Shown here in pieces: positions 23,677 to 36,700 of a stretch of 64,000 bases of DNA (the first letter of the stretch is position 1; the number at the start of each line of letters is the position of its first letter). Location: assembly GCA_905250115.1 (NCBI GenBank), contig CAJNOI010000048.1, positions 124,001-188,000 on the forward strand. Reading direction: 5' to 3'. The translations under genes and the position numbers were made by a program. The notes under the pieces were generated by a model. That model searched no databases. It was not told the DNA's origin and saw nothing but the letters and a program-made list of their open reading frames with translations. The DNA comes from Adineta steineri (taxonomy: Eukaryota > Rotifera > Eurotatoria > Adinetida > Adinetidae).

Positions 23677-25048
23677 TAACGAAAAGAAAAATGAACTTAA
23701 AATAATATTTATGAAAACAAATATCAACGATTCCCTAAATTTTGTATATTTTCTACTGTTCTTAACTTAATATAATAATCTTGATTATCAATACTCAAAC
23801 TCTAATCTTTAGTTTTTTTCTAATAAGAAATAAAAAATAATATTAACTGACCGATATACCTTTGCTAATTCTGTTAGAATTCAATATTAGGATTCGTGTG
23901 TAACATTCGATGATGAATCCTAGAAAATCTAACCCACTCTTCAACTATTTCTCTATTTGAAGATGCACACATAATAAACAATGTTAAAAAACGTTTTGCC
24001 ATATGGAATAGAAATTTTGAAATCATCGTCATTTGATCACTTTTTCTGATAATCCTTGTCAAATCCTATCTAAGGTATCACCTGATCAAATAAATTATTA
24101 TCAATATTTTGAGAACAAAACAACAAAAATAAAGTACTAAAATATCATAATTTTAGCATTAAAACTATCAGATTTGTTTGCTGAAGGTTTAAAATTAGAA
24201 TTAAATCCTTCGTACATGATCCTATATATAGTCGAATCAAAATAGCTAACGATGTGTCGATTTAGAACTGAAATCATGCAAATTACAAATATGCTTATTT
24301 TATTAGCAGTTGCTTTTATTGCTTTTGCTTCTGTAACAGAAGGTAAGATTTTTGTTTAAATCAAAATTGATTATTATATGTCGATTGTAGCTATTTCATG
24401 TAGTAATCCAAGTCAGTATAGTGGAAGACTTCTTTGTGATCATGCAGGTAATAGACTATAATTTTTAATCGTTCATTACTCATTATAGTCACTATTTTTT
24501 AGGTGGTTATTGTGGTGAATGTGTTAGCTTTGTTAAGTGAGTTATGCTTAAAAACCTTTTTTCTATTTTAACGAATTATAACTGATAAAATAGAGTTTGC
24601 ACTGGTGATCGACGCACAACAAGCCAATGGTCAGCTGGAGTAAAAGTAAGTGAGAAATATGTTTTAGTTCACTATTTTTATTTATATCTATGTAGGTTCG
24701 TGGAGCAAGTATTGCATCTGGCACAGCAATTGCAACATTCCCCAATGGTAAGTATTCAGGTCATGCAGCTATCTATACTGGCCAAAATAATGATGGTATT
24801 CAAGTTTGGGATCAAGTAATAATACTAAATCATGAAATATATGTTTATTATATTGATAAAATTTTTGTTTTAGTGGGTTGGCCGTCCTGTTGCAACTCGA
24901 ACAATTCGTTGGAATGGTAGTGGAATTTCAAATAATGGTGATAGTTTTTTTGTCATTGTTTAAAATACATAAAAGATTTTATTTTGAAATGAAATGAAAG
25001 TATTTTAAAGGTATTTCATTCAATAAAATAAATTATATCATATGTAAG
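23677..25048 (+). repeat. Tandem duplication unit 1 (about 1.37 kb)
   Basis: This unit and 25049-26450 align end to end, starting at ATTTTAACGAAAAG and covering upstream region, six exons, introns and 3' UTR. The introns and promoter region remain highly similar, so the duplication is young compared with other paralogues here. Confidence 0.85.
24276..24963 (+). CDS. Secreted Tae2/Dae2-like (BPSL0067-type) amidase, copy 1
   Basis: Six small exons (24276-24342, 24391-24447, 24503-24536, 24594-24645, 24696-24815, 24874-24963) give 139 residues with all phases closing. An upstream in-frame ATG at 24252 would add eight residues. Residues 1-22 form a signal peptide (LLAVAFIAFASVTEA). The mature domain shows the NlpC/P60-like papain fold signature: a likely catalytic cysteine in GECVSFVK and a histidine in SGHAAIYTGQ, with GTAIATFPNGKY between. 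The arrangement matches the bacterial BPSL0067/Tae2 amidase family (peptidoglycan cross-link cleavage by type VI effectors) and its domesticated eukaryotic relatives (dae genes). The bacterial family has no introns, so acquisition followed by intron gain is inferred. A secreted antibacterial role is likely but unproven. Confidence 0.65.
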
Positions 25049-26450
25049 TCTATTTTAACGAAAAGAGAAATGAACTTAAAATAATGTTTACGAAAACAAA
25101 TGTCACTGATTCACTAAATTTCGTATATTTTCTACAGTTCTTAACTTAATATAATAATCTTGATTATCAATACTCAAACTCTAATCTTTAGTTGTTTTCT
25201 AATAAGAAATAAAAAATAATATTAACTGACCGATATGTCTTTACTAATTCTGTTAGAATTCAATATTAGAATTCGTGTGTGATGTTCGGTGATGGATTCT
25301 GAAAAAACTAGTCTAATCTTCAACTATTTCTCCATTTGAAGATGCACACATAATAAACAATGTTAAAAAACGTTTTGCCATATGGAATAAAAAAATTTTC
25401 AAATCATCGTCACTTGATCACTTTATGTTCTCTTTTTGTTACTTTTCTTAATAATCCTAGTCAAACCACATCTAAGGTATCAGTTAATCAAATAAATTAT
25501 TATCGATACTTTGAGAACAAAATAACAAAAATAAAATGGTATAACATCACGTGTCTAGTAGTAAAACTATCAAATTTCTTTGATAAAGATAAAAGTAAAA
25601 CTAAATACTTCCTACATGAGAGTATAAATAATCTAATCGAAACAGCTAACAATGTGTTCTTTTTCAACTAAAATCATGCAAATAATAAATATGCTTATAT
25701 TATTAGCAGTTGCTTTTATTGCTTTTGCTTCTGTAACAGAAGGTAAGATTTATCATTTATAAATCAAAATTGATTATTATATGTCGATTGTAGCTGCTTC
25801 ATGTAGTAATCCAAGTCAATATAAGGGTCAAAAGGTTTGTGATCGTACAGGTAATAAATTATAGTTTGCATTTGTTCATTAGTCATAATAGTCATTAATT
25901 TTTAGGTGGTGAACGTGGTCAGTGTGTTAGTTTTGTTAAGTGAGTTATGCTCAGAAACGTTTTTTTCCTATTATAATGAATTATAACTGATAAAATAGAG
26001 TTTGCACTGGTGATCGACGCACAACAAGCCAATGGTCAGCTGGAGTAAAAGTAAGTGAGAAATATTTTAGTTCATAGTTCTCATTTATATCTATATAGGT
26101 TCGTGGAGCAAATATCTCATTTGGTACAGCAATTGCAACATTCCCCAATGGTAAGTATTCAGGCCATGCAGCTATTTATACTGGCCAAAATAACGATGGT
26201 ATTCAAGTTTGGGATCAAGTAATAATACTAAATCATGAAATGGATGTTTATTATATTGATAAAATTTTTGTTTTAGTGGGTAGGTCGTCCTGTTGCAACT
26301 CGAACTATTCGTTGGAATGGTAGTGGAATTTCAAATAATGGTGATAGTTTTTTTGTCATTAATTAACATACATAAAAGATTTTATTTTGAAATAAAATGA
26401 AAGTATTTTAAAGGTATTTCATTCAATAAAATAAATTATATCATATTACA
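25049..26450 (+). repeat. Tandem duplication unit 2 (about 1.4 kb)
   Basis: Second copy of the unit at 23677-25048. Differences are single-base changes and small indels, denser in exon 2 and exon 3 than in exon 4 and exon 5. Confidence 0.85.
25676..26366 (+). CDS. Secreted Tae2/Dae2-like (BPSL0067-type) amidase, copy 2
   Basis: Exons 25676-25742, 25794-25850, 25906-25939, 25999-26050, 26099-26218 and 26277-26366 have exactly the same lengths as copy 1, again giving 139 residues. The signal peptide is nearly identical. The cysteine motif reads GQCVSFVK instead of GECVSFVK, and the segment before it (GGERGQ against GGYCGE) lacks the extra cysteine of copy 1. The histidine motif (SGHAAIYTGQ) is intact. 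Replacements concentrate in the mature N-terminal part (SQYKGQKVCDRT against SQYSGRLLCDHA), which may touch the substrate. Both copies look functional, with no frame breaks. Confidence 0.65.
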
Positions 26451-26762
26451 AAAGCTTTCAACAATCATTTCTTGTCATATGTAATCTGAATCACACATTT
26501 AATATAGCATCAGTACTATAAAAAAACGTGCATCATTTAGCGACATCTTTTTAGTTAAAGTGTAAGATATAATCTTCATTTACTAATGAAATTTGATTCT
26601 ATTATTTGAAAATAACCTACATTGATTAATTGAATATAAATTTTCAAAAGAAAATCATGTTGTTTACATAGGAGGATATGAGCTTGACAACATGGCTGTT
26701 TTTCGGATCCTGTCTAAGAGAATTCTCTTTCTAATCCATCATAATTTTACATTCCAATCTCA

Positions 26763-27595
26763 ATGGTAACGATCATCTATTATATTTAAATAAAAAACAA
26801 CATTCAATATTTTTTTTCTATTCATATTTATAGGCAACAGGAACAAATCAAATAAAACGACCAGGACTTGTTGGTGGTGCCAAGAAACGAACGACTGGTT
26901 CTCGACCTGAATTAACCGAAGAACAAAAAACAGAAATTCGTGAAGCTTTTGATCTATTTGATGCTGATGGTTCGGGAACTATCGATGTCAAAGAACTTAA
27001 AGTTAGTAATAAGAAATCTTTTCTTTTCTTTATTCTATATATATATGTACTTTTTAGGTAGCCATGCGGGCATTAGGTTTCGAACCTAAAAAGGAAGAAA
27101 TTAAAAAAATGATATCTGATATACAAAAAGAGAATGCTGGTAATGAAATAATTTCTATTTATAAACGAAAAAATCAATCTATTTTTCATTTTCACATATT
27201 AAGGTACAATTGATTTTAATGATTTTCTTCAATTAATGTCGCAAAAAATGGCTGAAAAAGATTCGAAAGAAGAAATACTCAAAGCTTTTCGGTTAATAAA
27301 AAAATTAATTTTTTTTTTCTGTAATTATTATCTTTTATTTTTTTTTCTAGACTTTTTGATGATGATAATACAGGAAAAATCTCATTTAAAAATTTAAAAC
27401 GTGTTGCAAAAGAATTAGGAGAAAATTTAACTGATGAAGAATTACAAGTAAATTGAATTTTATTAGTTAAGAAAATTTTTCAATTTAATTGTTTTTTTTT
27501 TAAAGGAAATGATCAATGAAGCAGATCGAGATGGTGATGACGAAATCAATGAACAAGAATTTTTACGAATTATGAAGAAAACATCACTATATTGA
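26763..27595 (+). CDS. CETN: Centrin (EF-hand, centriole/cilium protein)
   Basis: Six exons: 26763-26765 (the ATG alone), 26834-27001, 27058-27139, 27204-27291, 27351-27447 and 27506-27595, 528 bases, giving 175 residues. The first exon ends right after the start codon (ATG|GTAACG), an extreme but phase-consistent arrangement. There are four EF-hands. Loop 1 ([12 protein letters not shown]) and loop 4 ([12 protein letters not shown]) keep the calcium ligands. Loop 2 (QKENAGTIDFND) is degenerate. Loop 3 ([12 protein letters not shown]) ends in Asn, as in vertebrate centrin 2. The C-terminal region ([19 protein letters not shown] and [10 protein letters not shown]) is almost identical to human CETN1/2. 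Acts at centrioles and ciliary basal bodies. Confidence 0.96.
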
Positions 27596-27980
27596 AAACA
27601 TTCCTATTTCTTCGTCTTTTTCCGCGTTCTTTTTGTGTTTTATAAACGTATAACATTTTTTTGTCAGGTATTCATTTTATTGTATCAAAAAATAATAATT
27701 CCAATCTTCCATGTATCTTTTCTGTTTGTTTATGTCAGTATTTTATGTTCGACGCACATATTCATTAATGCGGAACGTTAAATTTTCAGTCTATGTGAAG
27801 ACATATTATTTAATGTTTTTCTTTTTATCATTTAACTAACATATCGTTCGTTCTGTACGTTCGAAAGGACTTGATTGATTGTATATTAGAACAGGTAAGG
27901 AGTAAAGAACGAGAGTGACTTGAAATAAAAAAGAAAAACATAACGAACGTATATACATACAAAAGTTTTGTGAAAATAAT

Positions 27981-29448
27981 ATGGGTGGCTTATTGAATCG
28001 ATCATCAACGCAAAGAGATGAAGGAAAAACAAAATTAAAAAAAGATAAGCGAAAACGACGACATGACGACTCGGACGCACCACTGGACAACGATGATTTT
28101 GTTGTAATAGATAGAAATGAAAATGAAGATCCACAAGCTGAATTAGTAAACTCATATGAACTATGGAATAATAAATGTGAACAAAAACCAATAATGAATA
28201 TAAATGGTAAGGCAGTAATCATGTAAATGAACTTATTATATATGAGTCACTTTTTCGGAATAAAAAAGCAGCAGACTTTATCTAGTTGAACAAAACAATC
28301 ATCAAAAAATTTCGTATTTGTTTTCAGTAGATCCACCTGGTGCACCACCTACTGATTCTCCTAACTATTTTATTCATCCAAATGATGCAATGAATCATCC
28401 ATGGTCGTCTTCTCTTGATGTTAATAATTCATTTTATCCGATAAACTCACTTCAGTCAGTATCACAATATAATATGCCATATGATCCTAATCAATATATG
28501 CATAATCAATTTTCTAATTCAATGAATAATCAATTGTCTAGTTCAATGGGCAATCAATCACCTAGACTTGCATCTGATGGACGAGTACCAAAAAGAGTAC
28601 ATTTCTCTTCTTTACATCCAGAACAACAACAACAACAGCAACAGCAGCCTATGCCTTTAAAGCCATTAACTAGTGCTCATTCGTGGCATGAAACAAATAC
28701 TACAGCTTTTGCTACATCGACATCGACAGGTACGAAACCTATGCGATTATCAAATAGATCATCTTCATCTCGACCATCAGTAGTTAAGCGTAGACCAACA
28801 CCAACACAAGTACCTGTACAAAAACCTATTTATGTAGGTGTCGATCATCAAGCAACATTAGCTGAACGTGGCCAGATAATTGCTAATACACATCATCGTA
28901 GAAATGATGAAAGAAATCTGACAAATACCTTAACTTCATCTATGTCTAATCAACAATTTCATTCTCATACAAATCATCAAAATAAACATCAAAAAATAAG
29001 TGATTCACCTAATTCGGATAATACAGTAGCAACTAGTAGATCATTTGATGTATCACAAACAGTCAATGCTTCATCACATCGTTCAATAATTAAATCGATG
29101 TCAACAAATCGAATTCCAAAAAATAGCGATCAAATTCCATTTATACCTAATGAACCAAAACCATTAAGAACAAGAAGTGCTCGTCGACAAGAATCACCAA
29201 TGAATAATGAATTAAAACCATTGAGAAGTCGAGAAAATTTTCGACAACATACACGACAACATCCTTCAAATCAATCACCTTTATCTTTATCAAATGATTT
29301 ACCGAATCGACGTATTCAACGTATGAATTCCGGTTCACCAGTACTACGAATTGCACTATCGAAAGGTATTCAACATCAGCAAAGACAACAAATGACAATA
29401 TCTGGAGTGAATCATACAATGCGTACTATTCCTCGAACAAGATCATAA
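27981..29448 (+). CDS. Disordered protein with N-terminal MGG, unrecognised
   Basis: Two exons, 27981-28206 and 28328-29448, give 448 residues (phase closes at G|TA). It begins MGGLLNRSS: glycine at position 2 and Ser at 8 suggest N-myristoylation. The N-terminal 75 residues contain a basic cluster (KLKKDKRKRR) and an acidic patch (PLDNDDFVVIDRNENED). The remainder is low-complexity Asn/Gln/Ser/Pro-rich with a poly-Gln run (about residues 172-179) and several short basic PLR(T/S)R boxes (KPLRTRSARR, LKPLRSRENF). No folded domain is visible. It might be a membrane-tethered adaptor. Kozak-like context AATATGG. Conservation cannot be judged here. Confidence 0.75.
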
Positions 29449-30681
29449 ACATAACTATTTTCCCTAATAAACTGAACTATACTTTTTTTCATATCTCATT
29501 GATGTTCTTTTTAAGAGAGAATTCATATGTCAATAAATTCGGATATTTTCTTATCACGTCAATTATTGGTTATATTTTAGTTGGTTACGGTTGAGTGTTT
29601 ACGATAAGATATTAACAAACTAGTTGTTTGTACTTATAAAAATATTATACGAAAAATAATGATTAATGTTAAACGAAGATGTTTGTGTCATAATAATGAC
29701 AAAATAATCAAATATATCATTTGAATAGACACAAAACGTGAATACCTATAATTTTCGGTATTTTTTACATATTGATAGACGTAACTGTTACAGCTGTGTT
29801 TTTTTTTTGAAAGATTTGTTTTTACGATAATATTACTCAATATACACAAGTTGTTATTGCATATATACATGTCTAGTCTAAAATGATGATGTTCTTTTAA
29901 AACCATGTCTTAATAATTCAATGAAATCAGAGAAGGAAATATTTTCGTGAATTATTACTCAGACTTAGATATTAGTTATAAATCAACAAATTTCTTCTAT
30001 TGTGAAATACTTCTTATGTAATCTTACTTGAATTAAACTATGAAACAAAAAATAACAGAACATAATATTTCCCGTGAATGCGAATACTCAATTATTAGTA
30101 ACAATTTAAAAATATTCAAAATAAAGGACAAATTCGAATTAGACTTTTCTCTCATCGCTAAAATATTTTGTTATATTAAAATGACACTAATGATGACTGT
30201 GAATGTTTTTACTGGCAGTCATACATACATCAAAACTTACCTAACCGTTTGGACTTGGATATATTTGTTTTTTTCTAAAATCTTCACGCTTTATGTCAAA
30301 TATTTGCTTATATATATATAGGAGCAAGTATTTCGAAGAAAGATTCGTATCTAAATGCAAATGATTTGATAAATTTCAATATAAGATTCATATCTAAATG
30401 ATTACATTTAATAACGTGAATATAAAATCTAGATCATATTATTATCAATCAGGTCATATTGTATTATAAACTTTTACAAAATCATCAATAGTCAATATCA
30501 CTCTAATTTTATTTAAAAAAATCAAAATATAATGGAATAGAAACGTGACATTTGATGCATTTTTTTCTCACCTATAAAGGTGTATTAGATATGAGACATG
30601 ATAAAGAATGCATAATTAAACAATCTGATAGCATACATCAATCATGTCTAACATAGTTACTGACGTATTCAAATAGAAAGA
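29449..30681. other. Spacer up to the assembly gap
   Basis: No exon supported. In particular I looked on the minus strand for the missing talin C-terminal exons and found none, so the gap conceals a larger break. Confidence 0.5.
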
Positions 30682-30691
30682 NNNNNNNNNN
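30682..30691. other. Assembly gap (10 N)
   Basis: Ten undetermined bases. The talin gene runs into it from the right and does not reappear on the left. Confidence 0.99.
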
Positions 30692-30722
30692 ATATACATG
30701 AAAGATATAGATCAGTTCTTAC

Positions 30723-33700
30723 CAGATCAGTAATAATACTACTGACAGTAGTTGAAGCATTAATACAAGCTTGTGTACCACGTACATTTGTTTGTAAAGC
30801 ATTTAAAACATAAGAAATCTAAAGCAAAAAAAACAATGATTATATGAATAGAAAATAAATAAAAAATATACTTTTTCAATAACTTTTTGACATAAACTTT
30901 CTAAATCATGCTTAAATTTATTTTGTCCTAATTTTTCAATTAATTCAATTAATATAAAACCTAAATCTTGAACAACTTTTTTAATACGTATTGATAAATC
31001 ATTTGATGTTGCTGTACCAACTGCCCCATATGTATTATTAACTAATTCATTATATTCTCGTGTTAATTGATTAGCTAAATGACGTATATCAATAGAATCA
31101 TTAATATCTTTTATTGTTTTTATTATTTGTCTTAAAATTTCAATCATTCGTGTTTGATAATCAATAAAATGACCTTGATTTTTAATTGTAGTTGTATCTA
31201 ATGTTGAAATTAATTTACGTATATTATCACACAAATTATTTATTTGACCATTTGTTGATGTTTGTTCTTGAAATACCTGAATAAATTTTTGTATTAATTT
31301 TATAGCTAAATCACTATTTGTATCAACAATTTTATGCCATTGAAGATTTTTTATATTTCCACTTGATTCTTTTGTACTTAAAATTAATTGTAAATTTGTT
31401 TCAATAAGTGATTTAATTTGTTCTAATAAAAGAATTTTTTCATGTTTATGTGCCATACATGAAATTGAATCAACAATATGATGTATAAATGGTTGTAAAT
31501 ATGTTATATATTGTGAAACATAACTACCAATACGTTCACATTCACGTTTGGATGATTGACATATATTATTAATAAGATCAATAAGAAAATGTGAACTTGA
31601 TAAAATTTGTTCTTGATGAAACTAGATATATACATTACAAAATATTTAAATAGGAAAATTTAGGTCGAGTTAAATGAGCTCCAAATTTCAAGTTTACGAG
31701 TTCCAAGTTTTTTGACAAATTGTAGCTTGTAACTGTGTACATTTTTATTGAGCACAACACCAGTTGACTCAGCACAGTTCAGAGTATCTATCAGGGCAAT
31801 CAAAAACAGGAGATTCAGAGATGGGCAACTCCGGGGGTAAGCAACTCCAACTCCATCGATTTTTTTAAGGCTCCACTCTAACTCCAGATAAAAAAGCGTC
31901 AACTCCGGAGTTGAAGTTGTTCATCTCTGATGGATATTTTTTGTTGTTCCCTTACACGTCATGAGATCCACTGAACTTGAATCTGAGTTGGAAAAAAGCA
32001 CCAACTTTAACTCCACTCCAACTCCAAGTAAAAAAGAGTCAACTCCGGAGTTGGAGTTGCCCATCTCTGGAGTTCCATTACAGTTTTCAGATAGTTTTTC
32101 GAGAAAACTTAAATATCCGTAAACTTCAAATTTGGAATACACTTAACTTGATCGAAAATTTATAATAAAAAACAAACCTGTAGTGATTTATCAGTTTTAC
32201 GTAATGAATCAACATTCATAATAGCTTTATCAATTTCTTGAAAAAGTCTTCGAAGTTCTTCAACAGCTCGTTCACATTCATGTTGTCCAGGTGTTAGTTC
32301 TCTGTTTTTGTTTAAAATATTTAATCAATAAAAAAGAGGAAATTTTGATCATATAATACATACTTTACAGATGTTGCTAAACGTTTAATTGCTTCTGATA
32401 CACTTTTTGTATGTGTAGCAAGTTGTTGCCATAATGTTGCTTCTTTTGAATTACCTATTAAAATTTTTGAACATTCAACTATACGACATGCACCATCAAC
32501 GACATTTTTAGCAGCTGATAAAATTGGTTCTTGAGACTGACGTCCCTAATTGAAGAAAATCAATTGAATATTTATTTGGATTTAAAAAAGCAAAAAATAT
32601 TTTACAGCAGAACTAATTGTTAGTGGTACACCGGCAAATTCTTTTGACATAGCATATGTATGAAGTTCATCGATTGATTGAAGTAATGGACGACTTATTT
32701 CAATACAATGTCGATGATTTTCTTGTGTATATGAACTATCTAAGATCTTCAAAAGCGAGAAAAAGAATAGTTTGATTTATAAAAGAAAAGTATGATTTAT
32801 ACTTTAATTGTTCGAACAAGTTCAGCTGTTGCATTTGCTACATCTTTAGCTGATTGTACAAAACGTCGTCGAGCCATTGGATTTGTTGTAGTTGATGATG
32901 CATCACGAGAAATATTACATAAAGTTGATGTATTTTTAGCAATTGTTGCTGCCAAGTTCAAAATCTTAATAAAAAATAAAAAAATTTTAAATATTGTTCC
33001 ACTTCTGTGATTAACAAACTCATAGACACTTCAAGATGACTGTAGCAAAAGGAAAATACATTAGACATTTTATTTTCCGGGTGTGCGAAATCAAAACGCC
33101 GGTTTGGGCGCCACCCATTATTGCTTTGGCTACGTTTCGTTTTTCAGGGGTTCGAATTGCAATGTCGGGTAGGTGCCGCCCACCCGTCATGATAAACTCT
33201 GAATAGATATTGAAATTTTATGTCATCGGCAGGGATTATATAAGCGTCAAATACAATATGAACTTCTTATCAGTAATGTAAAAATAAAGTTTGTGTGCAA
33301 TAGTATAATAAAAATTTCTCAAATACTAACATTATCTCGATTGATTGATGTATTTGATAAATCTGAACATGCATGTCGAATAGCTGTAACAGATCGATTA
33401 AATACTGCATGATCAATAACAGGTGCCATTCCTTTTGTTGACGTTACTTCTGATACACCAATTAAATAACTTGCCTAAATATACATAATAAAAGTAAATA
33501 CTAGAAGTATATTTTGAAATTTACTTGAGCAGATGATTCTGTTAGATTACAAACAGCTTTTGATGCATCTTGAATAGCTTGTACAAATAATTCATGATTC
33601 GTATTTTTTGAAGCACTAGCTATATGAGTCATAGCTTCTCCTAAACGTTTCGAATTTTCTACAACATTATCTAATGTTTCAAAATATGTTAAATTTGAAC

Positions 33701-36700
33701 ATGGTTGTAAAACTGATTGTTGTAATAAAGTCTTTGATGTTTCCATATCATGTATTGCATTATCACATTCACTACGTTCAATAGTAGTCGTTGGTGATTT
33801 TGGTACTAAACATGCTGTTATAACATCATTTATACTTTCTGTAACTGCTCTAAAAATCAAAAAAACAATATTTTAATATATTAATCTGTAAAAAACAAAA
33901 TAATTCTCTTTTTATACTTTGCTGCATTCGCTAATTGATATTTAACATCATTATCATTTATAGCTGGTTCAATTGAAATTGTTTTAGCTCGTTCTAAAAA
34001 TTGATTTGATGATGAATGAACATTTTTTAATGATACTATTAAACGTGATCGTTTATCATCTTCTTGTTGATGATTTATAAAATAAATACCATTGTCAATA
34101 AAATCTCCGAATGCACGACTAAAATGTGCTGAAGTTTTAGCTAAATCATTTGTACCACCTGTATGTGTACTAACAACGAGATCTGTTGTTGCTTGATTAA
34201 GATTAGCAGCTGCACGATTTATACCATCGGAATTCAGTGAAAGTGGAGAAGATTTACGATCAAATGGACCAGCTAATGCATAAACATATTCACACATTTG
34301 TTTAATAACTTCATCAAAATAACGTTGAGATGGCATATTCGACATACATGAATTTATTGCAGATGAAAGATCACGTGCTATAAGTGAAAGTTTATTTTGA
34401 TCACTGGATGTTTGAAGAACTTTTTTTGCTTCATGTATAAGATTAATTGAATATTTTAAAACATCACGTGAACGTTCGACAATTGATATTTGAATTTGTT
34501 GATCTGTTGTTATAGCAGTTAAATTACGTGTAGAATTAATTAATTTACGAAGAATTTGAAGAATATCTTGTATAGAATTTTCAACAATTTTTTCATCTTT
34601 CTAAATAATCAAAAGAAAATATACAGATTAAAAATTTTGTATTTAATTTACTTGATTCACAGCATTGAGTAATTGATTTATAATTGTATTTATTTGTTTA
34701 CAAATTGAAGCAAATTGTGTTGAACATGTATCAATCTAATAGATAAGAAAAAATAAAAAAAAGATTTGAATTTATAAAAAGAAACGAACTGTTTCATTAG
34801 GTTGAATTTTTAAATAATTATCATTTGCTTGTCGTTTAATATCATTTAATTCTCGATCAAGTAATTCAATGGATTCAATAATTGATTCAATGTCTAATAA
34901 AACTGAATGACTTAATTCTTGTGCCTAAAAAACAACAACAAAGATTTCATAAATATAAAAAAAACATTTTTTTTTCGTTTACTCGATTAACACAAATTCT
35001 TAAATCAGTTAAAGCTTGAGTTAATTGTTTAGAACTATTATTTAAATGTAATGCTTGCGATTGATCATGAATAGTTGGTACAACTGTTTTAGCAATATTC
35101 GTTAAATGTGTTGCGGGATCAAGAAAATCTTCACAGGCATTTATTAAATTATTTTGATATGCATATGAATCTGGTTTAATCATACATGTTCGAATACTTT
35201 GAACAACTTTAGGTATAAGATCAGCAATAATTTTACATTGTTGAACAAGTTCTTGATGTGATTGATGATTTTTATTATCCATAACTAATGCGGATGTTGC
35301 CGCAATACATTGTGTTGCACATGATGCACTATATTTTGCACATTGTTCAACACGTTTAAATATTTTTCGTTTATTACTATTTGTTATTGCCATATTTGTT
35401 GCTGAACGAAGTTCTTCAACAGCTTTTTTTAATTGATATTGAAGTTGGGTATCGTTTGGTTTTGTTGCACAACCTTTAGCACATTCAACCATACGTGATG
35501 TGGCATCAGCAAGCATTTTAGCAGCTGATAAAAAACGTTTTTGTTCATTTGTATCATCATCAACAGATTCAGCTTGTTGTCTTAATGATGAAACGAGTTG
35601 TGCAGTTGCTTGTGCTAAAATTTTCGCTTGTTTAACCATTTCAGCTGCATCACCAACGGAAGAAAATAGCCGATCACTTGCAACTAATATTTGATCAATC
35701 GATTGATCATGATGTTTTTCTTCATTTTCTTCATTCACTTCTTCAATTTCATCCGTAGCTATTAAACGACGTGCAAGTAATTTTGGTGTACCATTTGTAA
35801 TAGGAGAAAACATTCGATCGGAATTCGCTGCTGAACTATCAGTTATTAATTTAATATGAAGTAAAAATTCATTGAGAGTTTTACGAACAGTTCGTCCAGC
35901 ATCCGTTAATTCAGAAAATAATAAATCGGTTGTTACAGGTGGTAAACATGATTGAAGAACATTTTCAATTGAACGTGTTACACTACGAGCTGATTCAATT
36001 AATTGTTCTTGACATAATGGATTCGATATTGTCGCAGCAACAACCTACGGAAAAAAAATAGTCTAGATTTACTTTTTTTTCTTAAGACACTTACTTTTGT
36101 GCAGGCGACTAATTGTGATGTAGCTAGAGCACATTGTGTAGCTGTTGAAATAATTTCATTAACAATTTGTTGTTCTTGTACATTAGTGGCAATATCTTTC
36201 GCTTTAAGTACATATAATGCTGTTGTATTTGCAACTGATTTAGCTAATGATAATAATTTATCTTGATATTCAACTGAACAATCTTGATCACCATTTAAAC
36301 GTCGAACAAGATCTTGATTTATTTCACCTAAACGACTAGCTGTTATAAGAACATTTTGTCTCATTGTTGAATCATAATTATTATCAATTAATGTTTGTAA
36401 ACATGTTAATAAATCATTAAATATTGTACATAAACGACGTGTTTGATCAATTAAATTTGTTTTATCATTGATTAAATTCGTATAAACATCCATTTCTTTA
36501 CAAAATTCATTTAAATTATTTGTTATTGTTGATATAGCTGTACTAAGCGAATGATTTGAATCATTATTTCGACGATGACAATTATTTATATCCGATGTTA
36601 AGATAATAATTTGTGCTGTTGATGCATTTATTGTAGATAATTCACCAGTTAACAACTGACGACTAATATCAATACGATTTTCTATGGATAATTGTTGTTG

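Noticed and set aside
27836..28222. 128-residue minus-strand frame opposite the MGG protein
   Set aside because: Antisense shadow of exon 1; the plus strand has a start context, an intron with phase closure and a long downstream exon.
33150..33180. GGTTCGAATT resembling a tRNA T-loop
   Set aside because: No matching acceptor stem, anticodon arm or D-arm around it; lies in the GC-rich intron repeat.
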